Positions 21,049 through 30,248 of a DNA stretch of 64,000 bases are shown in pieces (the first letter of the stretch is position 1; the number at the start of each line of letters is the position of its first letter). The translations under genes and the position numbers were made by a program. The DNA is from Sanghuangporus weigelae (lineage: Eukaryota; Basidiomycota; Agaricomycetes; Hymenochaetales; Hymenochaetaceae). Under the pieces are notes generated by a model. The model did no database searches. It was not told where the DNA came from and worked only from the letters and a program-made list of their open reading frames with translations. The DNA lies in the NCBI GenBank assembly GCA_033182465.1, contig CP137320.1, forward strand, positions 2,790,001 through 2,854,000, given 5' to 3'.

Positions 21049-23671
21049 CTTTTGTATCCGGAGGATTATAAACATAGCTCAGTACCAAATGGAGTACGCG
21101 AATGCACAAAAACTTGATGAAGAAGTTCTGACTCGCGAGGCCATCGCGGGATAATCTCAATCCGGGCGTCATTGTTCTACGTTCGTACGTACATAAGTGC
21201 CGTACATCTCTCGGCGGATCACCACCTTTGCTTCCTTTGCTTCTTGGTCTTCTATTTCCAATGCTGGTTGAAGAGCTTTGGATCAATCAGGACGCACGGT
21301 GGTGATGATCGCTATGCACGAGATGTGCGTGTGTGTGGACTTACGGAGGACCCGGATTTCCGGACGTCCGCTTTTTTGTCTTGCAGAGCAGGAGCAGAGA
21401 CAGAGTGAAATTTTCCGAGGCTGAACTGTTTTTGCCCGCGCAGTTTTCTCGGGAGAATATATGCACAGCATAGCTCCGAGAAACACACACATACGTAAAT
21501 TTGAAACTCCTCCGAGCGCCGACAGATCGCTGTTTGCTTGCTGAATTGACGGCCCGTTCAGCGTGTGTGTGGAGCTGAGAGCTTCCATCAGTGTGAAACA
21601 AAAACAAAACATGCTAAGTACGGATGATGAATGAAAAAACACTTATCAGCAGCACAGACAAGAAGGTTTATCATTTACGAATGAACACGATTAGCTCTTC
21701 CGATACTAGATATTGCCAAAGCAAAGCCGATGAAACGGAACCGAATAGTGGTGAGTTTGGGGGTGTTGAGTTTGATAAAAAAACTGACGCCAAGGATAAT
21801 GCTGAGTACTTGATTTCGGTCAATCTCCTTTTCGTTTCGTTTCGATAATAGGATACGGAGAGGGATCGGCTGCGAGTTTTGGAGCGTCAGCGGCATGCCC
21901 GGCAGGGCGGGCTGTGTTCTGAATCTGAACAGACGGTTCGGTTCGGTTCGGTTCGGTTCGCGTTCACATTCAACACGTTCTGGATTGGTGTGATCTCTTT
22001 TCGATTGAGAAGAAAGTTTTCGCAAGCAAAATCTGAATTACGTTTACTAACTAAGAAAAGGCAAAGTGAATCCCTAGACCTCCTAGAGCTGTCTCGGTTT
22101 CTACGTTCTTTCGGTCTCAGCTCTCTTCCCTCGCGCCCGGCTGGTGTACTGAAGACATCCATCCGACACCGACAAGACGGTTCATCGGTGCGATCATACT
22201 CACTATCATCATTGGAATCACAGAAACGTCAGAAGTACGATCCATCATCAACAACAACAAAACTATCAAAACACACGCACACGTCTGTCAAACCTGTCCA
22301 TCAGCCTGCAAACAAACAAACAAACAAACAACCAAACACGGATGGGTAGGTAGGTAGGTACTTACTTACCACGTCTCGCACCGCACCAGCCGCACCCCCG
22401 CACCGATCCGTGCGTCCCGGGATAGCCATGCCAAGCACCCGAACACCCGCGCAATAACTATGGACCGACCGACGGTTTTATAAGTAGATTTAGATTTCAT
22501 AGATTTTATATTGATCCGGTCAATTATCTCCAGTTCCATCATCAGAACAGAACGGAGCGCACATCCCTTTCTTCTTTCCTTTCCGATTGTTGATTGTTGA
22601 TCGTTGATTGATCCCTTTCGCAAGTTCCCGAATTCGGGGGTACGACTATCCGTCGTCGTCGTACTGAGTGAGTTGTTTTTGATTTGGTTGAAAGCGGAAG
22701 CGTGTGTGTTGTATGTATTGTAATTTTTTGTAGAGCAGCTTTTACTCCTCTTCGTCAATCCCATTCAGTTGAGTTGAAGAGTAGTAGTAGTAATGGTATG
22801 GACAAGCAAAACAACAACAAAAACAACAACAACAAAAAACGAAGGAAAGAAATCAAGAAAACAGAAGCTGAAGTTGAAGAGAAACGGTATGTATAAGAGC
22901 AAGTGATGTACACACTAGCACAGAAAGAGAAAGAGATAGAAACAGACAGTTTATTACATTATAGTACTTGTCGAACGGAGCTGAGAAATCGAGAGAGAGA
23001 CAAAGACCCAACGACGGAGGTGAGTATCGGGTTGCAACGAAGGAACAAGTAAGGAAGGAAGGAAAGGATAATAAGGGAGCCCTTAGTGTACACCATTTAT
23101 CAACACCAGCAGGAACGAAGAAGAAAGGCCAGGTCTTTAGGACGCAAAGAAGCTTAAGGGTAGGTAGGCGAAAGGCGTGAAGAGAAGAGTTGAGTTCTTT
23201 CTCGAAAAAGACGGTCTCGCGCTCAATGCCCAATGTAAAAAAGAAGTGTGAATGAAAGTGAAAAAAAAAAGAAGAAAAATGATTAGATAGAAATTAGTTA
23301 TGAATGAAAATATGTACGGTACGTTATCTTGGACTGGAATAAGTCAAGTCAACAGGATCGAAAGCGGATTTTTATACCAACGGTGAATAGAAAGAAATAG
23401 AAATAGGATAGGAGATAGGGATAGGGATAAGGTGGGATAACACAGTCAGGACAGAGAATAGAATAATAAATGAATACACACGGTTGGAACGAGTGAAGAA
23501 ATAGGGAGCGGGGGACTATCGCTAACCCGCTCACGAACAAACAGACAGAACAGCAACAACGAAAACAAAAAAAAAGGCACACAATAAAATATTTCAATAC
23601 AAACAACTAATTCCAATTCTCCACCCCTCTTCGGAACGGAAGAAAAAGCAAAATCTTGTGCGAATGGTTAT
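21049..23671. other. Intergenic, downstream flank of the C2H2 gene
   Basis: About 2.6 kb with simple repeats (CGGTT-type at 21934-21960, AAAC-type near 22310-22330, TAGG near 22347-22360) and A-rich segments toward the 3' end of the transcription factor gene. Short frames here are compositional. Part is likely 3' UTR. Confidence 0.4.
21934..21960 (+). repeat. CGGTT pentanucleotide repeat
   Basis: Five perfect tandem copies of a GGTTC/CGGTT unit. Confidence 0.9.
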
Positions 23672-26623
23672 TCACACCCTGACTCCGGTAGGAGTTGCAG
23701 TGCTCCCGCGCGGAGAGACGGAGACTCGTACTTGATCGCGGACGGAGGCTGCGGAGGGAGAAGGGGCGGACTGTTGCTGCTGCTGCTGCTGTTGTTGTTG
23801 TACACTGCCGTTGCTGCTGTCGCCGACGTAGGCGTAGGCGGGTGAGCCGGTCCTGCTGCTCCTCGACCCCCCCGCTGCTGCTGCTGATGCTGCGGAGGGG
23901 CTCCCTCGTCCGTACGAAACGGGTGACCGCGGGGATGTAGTCCGTTGGAATTGCTGTTGTTGGCTGGAGCGAGGTAGTATGCTTGCTGCTGTTGCTGTTG
24001 CTGCTGCTGCTGCTGCTGCTGTTGAGCTGCTTGGGCCTGCGCCTGCGCCATGGCGACGTACTGCTGGATGTAATCCTCCTCCAGACCCTCCAGACCCTCC
24101 AGACCCGCCATCGAGCCCATATGCGAAGGGGCTGCTCCCGCTTGGAGATCCGCCTGGCGAGCTGCTGCTTCCTCTTGCTCCCGCTGCTGCTGCTGTTGCT
24201 GATGAGACTGCCGTCGCTGTAACTGCGAAGGAGGAGGAGGATGGTGCTGGGATTGTCTTGATAGGTATTGCTGCTGCTGCTGCTGCGTCCGACTCGGCAA
24301 GTGCGGCTGCTGCACTGGGTGATGTGAACTCGAACCGACCAGATGCGGTGGCTGGTCTGGATGCTGATATTGGTAGAAAAGTGCTCCCTGGAGCGTCGGG
24401 GTTATTGCAGAGCTCCATGACGGAGAGCCGTCGAGACTGAGGCCGGCTTCCGCTCCCGCTGTAGTCGAACTGCTCGGCGTGCCGCTCCCCGGCGGCGGTG
24501 GAGGGTGTGGGTGGGGGCCGAGCCGCCGTTCCGGCGCTGCTCCCGGGTGGTGCGACATCATACTCCCCGTCGTAGTCGTCGTCGTCGCTGATCCCACCGC
24601 CGGCGCCATAGCTCCTGTCATTCCGCCTGTCGTCGTCGTCGTCGTCGTCATCGTCGGACTCGGACCCGCCGTATGGCCGCTTGCGTAGCCGAGATGTCCC
24701 TGCTGTTGTTGCTGTTGCTGTTGGTGCACCGGAGTCCCCGAGCGAGGGAGGGTGGAATGAAAAGGGACTGTCGTTTGCGCCCGAGCCATACCCGTCTGGC
24801 GGGCTCGGTGGGTAGCCGGCGTGAGCATACTCTCGCTGACCGAAGCGGGCGAACTCGTGCGCCGATGATGCGACACCTGGTCCTCCCAGCTCTGAGGAGC
24901 CTCCGTATACGGAAAGCTCTGGGACAGTCCCCAGTCCGTTCCCAGTAATTGAAGCTGCTGCTGCTGCTGCTGCTGATCGTCCGGCGGTCCCGAAAGAAGA
25001 CCTGTGGGGGAGATATGCGTAGGTTGCCGGTGCGGTTCCCGGTCGCCTTGAGGCACCGGTCCCTGCTGAGCCGGGGGGTAGCTGAAGTACGCTAGGCTGC
25101 CTGCCTGGTGCGGCGATGGATTGGGGGACAACGGAATGGAGGGGCGGGAGTGTGGTACGAGTAGCTGCTGTTGCTGTTGCTGTTGCTGTCGATACTGTTG
25201 CGCCTGCGTCGGGACCACCTGAAGTGGGTGGCCGACTACGAGAGGATGACGGGCGCCCGGATGCGAGCTCTGCGGGGGAGGGGAGAAAGGACTGGGGGGC
25301 AAGAAAGGACTGGCCGGGGGCATATTGCTGTGATTGCTGCTGGAATTGCTGCCCGTACTGGTACTGCGCGCCTGCTGACTGGGGTGACTGTACTGTTGCT
25401 GTTGTTGTTGTAGCTGCTGCTGCTGAACTCCGAAAGGACTGATGGGAGTCACGAAAGGAATGGCCGTCGGCGGGGTGATGGGCGGGGTAGGCGGAAACCC
25501 CTGGCATGCGCTGCTGGTGCTGGTGCTGTCCGGGCTGTAGCTGTAGCTGCTCCTGTGCATGGTAGGGTCGAGATCCAGCGAGGTGAGCGCCGGGCGGAGG
25601 ATTGTTTGCTCCTGTAGTATCGAGCTGCCAAGCCCTGTGACCGAAAGACGGCGCAGGGCCGGTTGAGTCAGGACCGACGTCGTAACCGACAGAAGTGCCA
25701 GGGCGCTGCTGACCGTAATTGTTAGCGGATGACAGACTGCGATGCATCTGCAGCTCCTCCACCTTGACACCATTGTTCATTCCACCCATCCCGATTTGCG
25801 CAGTAGCGGCGGCGGCGGCGTTGGCGGATGTTGTCACGGCACCGGCGGCAGAAGACGCGGATGCGGACGCATGCTGCTGCTGGTGCTGGTGCTGTTGCTG
25901 AGCACGTTTTCCACGGGCATTGGCCGCCTTGTGAGCTGCTGTCATCGAAGTGTGAAGGGCGGTCAAATCGCGCATCATTCTTTCGTTCTCTTCTTGCTTG
26001 TCGGAATGGACCGTCTGGGCATGTTGACGAAGGTTGTCAAGGCGAGAGAACTGTTTTCCGCAGTGACAAGTGAAGGGACGTTCTCCCGTATGTTTTCTGA
26101 AATGACGAAAAAATAAAGTGTGAATGAGTGAGTATGACAAAGTTGTGACGATGACGATCTGTCCCTTCCCCCCTTTTTTTACCAAGTCGGGTAGACGAGG
26201 AGAGGGGGAAAAAAGGTTAAAAAAGGACGCGTACCTGATGTGTCTTGCGAGATGTTCACTCCTGCTGAAGACCATATGGCAGTCTCCATAACCTCTGCAT
26301 TGAAAAGTCTTTGCAGGAGCAGGACGATAGCGTTTTGCTACGTTTGCGTCCCTGGAGGTTGGATTTGAGGGCGGGAGGTGCGAGGAGATGGGCGCCGGGA
26401 CCATGTCTTGGTCGATGGGGTGAGGAATGTCGAATGGAATGTTATTGTCGTTGTTGTTGTTGTTGTTGTCGTCGTCGTCGCCGCCGTCGTCGAAGGAGTA
26501 TAGTTGAGGGGGAGGGATGTTGTCCATGGGTGAGGAAGGGACGGAAGAGGAAGGCGATACAAGTACTTTCCTTTCAACGCCCAGAAGTGGGTTCTTATCA
26601 GGCACCAAATTAAGGTACAGCAT
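23672..26623 (-). CDS. Two-finger C2H2 zinc-finger transcription factor with long low-complexity C-terminus
   Basis: Two exons (26623-26235, 26096-23672) encode 937 residues; an alternative start is ATG 26527 (MDNIPPPQLYSF). Near the N-terminus are Asp/Asn runs, then finger 1 at ~109-133 (CRGYGDC...HLARHIRKH) and, after TGERP, finger 2 (CHCGKQFSRLDNLRQHAQ), which has an unusual C-x-C pair. Tandem SRSEHLAR/SRLDNLRQ fingers with a TGERP linker are typical of fungal Adr1/Usv1-type regulators that bind short GC-rich sites; targets are unknown. The remaining ~780 residues are Ser/Ala/Gln/Gly/Pro-rich with poly-Ala, poly-Gln and poly-Asp runs, and short conserved-looking islands (RRLSVMELCNNPDAPGS, RLRKRPYGGSESD). 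The intron splits finger 1 between its two zinc histidines and is 138 nt, stop-free and in frame. A second frame stays open over 2.1 kb. Confidence 0.85.
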   Translation of the reverse strand: MLYLNLVPDKNPLLGVERKVLVSPSSSVPSSPMDNIPPPQLYSFDDGGDDDDNNNNNNDNNIPFDIPHPIDQDMVPAPISSHLPPSNPTSRDANVAKRYRPAPAKTFQCRGYGDCHMVFSRSEHLARHIRYASFFNLFSPSPRLPDLVKKGGKGQIVIVTTLSYSLIHTLFFRHFRKHTGERPFTCHCGKQFSRLDNLRQHAQTVHSDKQEENERMMRDLTALHTSMTAAHKAANARGKRAQQQHQHQQQHASASASSAAGAVTTSANAAAAATAQIGMGGMNNGVKVEELQMHRSLSSANNYGQQRPGTSVGYDVGPDSTGPAPSFGHRAWQLDTTGANNPPPGAHLAGSRPYHAQEQLQLQPGQHQHQQRMPGVSAYPAHHPADGHSFRDSHQSFRSSAAAATTTTATVQSPQSAGAQYQYGQQFQQQSQQYAPGQSFLAPQSFLPSPAELASGRPSSSRSRPPTSGGPDAGATVSTATATATAATRTTLPPLHSVVPQSIAAPGRQPSVLQLPPGSAGTGASRRPGTAPATYAYLPHRSSFGTAGRSAAAAAAASITGNGLGTVPELSVYGGSSELGGPGVASSAHEFARFGQREYAHAGYPPSPPDGYGSGANDSPFSFHPPSLGDSGAPTATATTAGTSRLRKRPYGGSESDDDDDDDDDRRNDRSYGAGGGISDDDDYDGEYDVAPPGSSAGTAARPPPTPSTAAGERHAEQFDYSGSGSRPQSRRLSVMELCNNPDAPGSTFLPISASRPATASGRFEFTSPSAAAALAESDAAAAAAIPIKTIPAPSSSSFAVTATAVSSATAAAAGARGSSSSPGGSPSGSSPFAYGLDGGSGGSGGSGGGLHPAVRRHGAGAGPSSSTAAAAAAATATAASILPRSSQQQQFQRTTSPRSPVSYGRGSPSAASAAAAGGSRSSRTGSPAYAYVGDSSNGSVQQQQQQQQQQSAPSPSAASVRDQVRVSVSPRGSTATPTGVRV

Positions 26624-27263
26624 CGTGTGAACTTTTTACCACAGATCCGGCTATGTCGTCCCATATATGGTCCGATTACGCGATCATCTCACATCAGATG
26701 GGCAGGTGCCAGATGCCAGCACAGCAACGAACGGTGAGATGATGATCGGCGCAGGTCCCGACTCGCACGCACGCAGCGACCCAGGCCACCATGACCTCCT
26801 CCTCCACTGACATACCACGTGGGAGCTAGACCGTCCGTCACCTCTCTCTTTCTTTGACGCGCTTTGTTCTTCCTGCCCTGCGGACGTAGTGCTCCAATCG
26901 CTCTTCTCCTCTCTCACGCCACGCTATCCTGTCCGTCTGCTCCCGTGCTCAAACAATCCAAATCCAGCTTTGATCCACGTTCATCCGCACCACCAAAAAA
27001 CTAAGCTCTGAACCGTATCTCGTCTCTATCCTTCGGTTGCCCCCTGACTGATCGTGCTACTGTATCTCGACTCTTTCTCCCGGACTGACACCGGTTCTCG
27101 ATCCCCCGGCCGTCTTCTTCTTTCTTCACTTCTTCTCCCACTCGGACTCTCCTTCCAATTCGGGAGTTTGAATAGAGTAAGTACCACGGGGGAGAAAACG
27201 AGGATTTACAACTGAAAGAAAAGAACAAGGATATCCCAAATCTTCGATACCTTCTTACTTCTA

Positions 27264-27286
27264 TCCGATTCGATTCGATTCGATTT
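27264..27286 (+). repeat. CGATT pentanucleotide repeat
   Basis: About four tandem CGATT units in the upstream repeat cluster. Confidence 0.8.
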
Positions 27287-27892
27287 CCTATCATGATCCC
27301 CGGAGATTTCTCATGATTCTACGTACGTGCGCACGGTACGGCGTACGGCTTGATCCCTTCCGTACGGTCTATGTCTTTCATCTCCACACCGCCTGCCCGT
27401 CTCCGCATCCGCATCCGAACTCCCGAGAAGGGAAAAAAAAGAAGCTGACGACTTCCTGCTCCTCCTCTTCCGTGTCCGTTTCCGACGCACCGCAAAACAC
27501 ATCCCGGAATCGTCAAACCGCTGCTCTTTGCTATGCTATTGCTTCATCTATCATTTCTGTATCTCAAAACACCAAATGTTAAACATTTTACATTAAGCCG
27601 ACAAATGCCCAGACCGGAGTTACAGACTCCGGGGTATGTATGTATGTACACATGCATGCTCTTGCAATCCATGTCTAGATGTCGAAGTATGCGTCCCTTA
27701 CCCATCCATCTTTGTTCGTCGCACCCTCGCGCGCGATGGTGGCACAGTCGTCTAATTGCGATTCGATAATACCGACAGCTTTGTTCACTGGATTGGGTTC
27801 CGGACTCACGCGTACAGTACAGTACAGAACTTCCTTCTCTAGGCTAGGAACGTACCGTTCATCTGCACTCACTCGCTGCTCGAAAGAGAAAG

Positions 27893-27915
27893 AAAAAAAA
27901 AAAAAAAAAAAAAAA
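27893..27915 (+). repeat. Poly-A tract (23 A)
   Basis: Uninterrupted adenines preceded by further A-rich sequence. It could be a microsatellite or an old retroposed tail; no flanking duplication was seen. Confidence 0.9.
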
Positions 27916-28167
27916 CCTCGCCGACTTTTCCTCCCTCTTTTTGTTAATATCGATCAAGGCGGGTGAAACTAAAAAACCTCACCGTCCCGTCTCGTCCCGG
28001 GCAAGACTCTTCCTGCGTCCTGCCAGAGAGTCAGGTGGATGACCAAAAGAAACGAAAAGGAAAGGAAAGACAAAGATAAAGATAGGTTTCTGGACCCGGT
28101 GGCTGCAGACTTAATGAAGACTTAATGATCGTCCTTCGACCTGATTCAGCATCTAGTATCTACTCGC

Positions 28168-28212
28168 ACCTATCTATCTATTAATCTATATTCATCTATC
28201 CCACCTATCTAT
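28168..28212 (+). repeat. CTAT/ATCT imperfect tetranucleotide repeat
   Basis: Interrupted ctatctat and ttcatctatc units over about 45 bp. Confidence 0.75.
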
Positions 28213-28270
28213 CTCCCCGGTTGTAAAACCCAAACAAAGTTGAGTGCGCAGAAATGGTCACGCTCGTTAC

Positions 28271-28307
28271 CCACTAACTCACTCACTCATTCACTCATTC
28301 ACTCACT
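28271..28307 (+). repeat. ACTC/ATTC tetranucleotide repeat
   Basis: Alternating actc and attc units in tandem over about 37 bp. Confidence 0.85.
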
Positions 28308-28586
28308 TACCTAGTTATGTACGTACTCGCCTGCCTGCCTACCCGCCTGATTGTGCGTGCGTGCGTGCTTTGGCCTAGTCCTCGGTCCTCGGTCCTCGGT
28401 GCTCTGTCCTTATGGTCCCTGATCCTTGTTTGTTGGACCCTCCTGATCGTACATACAGACAGCCGTTGCCTGATGTCTGAAGCCTGATGTATGATCCCTC
28501 GTTCCTCCCCCCCTCTTGATTGGTGTGTCCTACCGCCATACGTACGCTCCCAGCTGACGCGTGACGCGTACGCCATCCCGCGGCTC

Positions 28587-28613
28587 CGTACGTACGTACG
28601 TACGTATGTACGT
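28587..28613 (+). repeat. Self-complementary ACGT repeat
   Basis: About six tandem CGTA/ACGT units, perfectly self-complementary apart from one gtatgt change. Can form cruciform DNA. Confidence 0.85.
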
Positions 28614-28667
28614 TAGGAATCAAATATACGTTTGATACTATTGATCTTACGCGTATAATCGTGTCAA

Positions 28668-28681
28668 GGGGGGGGGGGGGG
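28668..28681 (+). repeat. Poly-G tract (14 G)
   Basis: Uninterrupted guanines; another G-rich run follows near 28770-28785. Confidence 0.9.
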
Positions 28682-28876
28682 AAACAAGAAAACAGGTGAG
28701 AATGCGACGCTTTTCCGGCGGCCATATGGTCCATCTCAAAGCGGAGTCAAAGCGGAGAAGGAAGAGGAGGGAGGGGGGGGGGGGAGCAATCATAGACATC
28801 GTTGTATTTTGGGGGAATGGAGGTCTGCGTGTCTGCGTGTCTGCGTGTCGGCATTTCTTTTTTAACCTACAGAGTG

Positions 28877-28897
28877 GTTGGATGGATGGATGGATGG
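28877..28897 (+). repeat. GGAT tetranucleotide repeat
   Basis: About five tandem ggat units; a gaac repeat follows at about 28924-28940. Confidence 0.8.
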
Positions 28898-29066
28898 ACC
28901 ACATGATTGCCTCAGCACACACTCGAACGAACGAACGAACGGACGGAGTTCCTGCCTGTAAAAGGTGGGAAGAGAAGAGCATGATAGGAGGAGCAAAGGG
29001 TAATAATGCGGGACGGACGGACTTACTCGAAGCTTGAAGACTCGCGGTTCGTGGTTTGGTTGGTTT

Positions 29067-29094
29067 CCCCCCCCCCCCCCCCCCTTTTTTTTTT
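29067..29094 (+). repeat. Poly-C (18) followed by poly-T (10)
   Basis: A pure C18T10 tract, a strong polypyrimidine run likely to be unstable. Confidence 0.9.
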
Positions 29095-30229
29095 CCTTTC
29101 TCTTGTTCATTCAGTCTCTTTTTGGTTTATTTTATTTCGCGATGCGTTTAGCCCTTTTCCAACCCAACCCAACCCGACTCGAGAGCGTCCGTCCGAGATA
29201 CGGAACTTGGAACCCTATCTACTTACTTACTCGTCACTCGAATCACGAAGGGCTCATAGTTAATTGATATAGACGGGGAGGACGTGTGTGGCCTCGTTCC
29301 ATCGCTTGCTTGGAAACTCGGAACCTTGGACTTAGAATCACTGTCGGAGGTGATGCACACCCGACTCCCGCGACTCGTTCCCTATAATTATATCGCACAC
29401 ATATATACACTCCAATTTGATCAAGTGTTCCTTCCGTACATTGAACGTTATATGCTCGAACTTACTTGCTTACTCGCTGTGCTGGACTACTGAACTACTT
29501 CGGTTCAAGGATTCGGAGGTCGTTCTCCTCCTCCTCCTCCTATTTTTATGTTTATAAAAGTGCGGGGGAAGCGTATCTGTTTATCCGCAATGCAGCGTGT
29601 GATAAGAATTCGTGTGTCTGGTCGCCTTCTGGTGGTGGGCGTGGTATGGTGTGTGTGGTATTACGGTGTGGTATGGAATATGATCTTCATTGCTCAGATA
29701 CGGGAAGTGGGCGAGGACGCCGCTGACGCAGTACGATGTCATACATACATGTAACTCTCCCCCTCGTCAAAGCAACCCCGTGTAATGACTGGCAAGTTAG
29801 GGCTCCAAGCTTCCAAGCGAGCGACTTTATCTTCGTTTAAATGTCAACAGTTTTTTAAAGCCTTTTTAACCCGGCTATGTTTTCTTGACACCGGAGGAGA
29901 AGTGTTAGTACGTACGTACGAGGAGTGGATCAGTGCGACCGCCCGGCGTACCGGGAGGAACAAGAAAGAAACCGCGTTAGATATACAAGACATCAAATCG
30001 AAAGCCATGCGTGAGCATTGTGTTCCGACGAGAATTCATCCCATTTTACTGAGATTCACGCACAAAAAACGACCACGACGCCATAATGACTTTCAGCGCG
30101 AAATCAGCAATACGCGTACATAACGATCATTATTTTCTTCTTCTTTGCGTTTCGTTTCGGATGGTTTCGTTCCGAGTTCCTGGAGTGATTCTAGACGACA
30201 TTCGCCTGAACTCTGCATCAATGTGATCT

Positions 30230-30248
30230 CGCGCGCGCGCGCGCGCGC
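30230..30248 (+). repeat. CG dinucleotide repeat
   Basis: About nine CpG units in tandem; a Z-DNA-prone and potentially methylation-rich tract. Confidence 0.85.

Noticed and set aside
23695-26613. Plus-strand Leu/Arg/Ala-rich frames opposite the zinc-finger gene
   Set aside because: They arise from ctg/gct triplet repeats read on the wrong strand.
27893-27915. Poly-A as the tail of a retroposed element
   Set aside because: No coding relic before it and no target-site duplication; it lies in a cluster of many other simple repeats.
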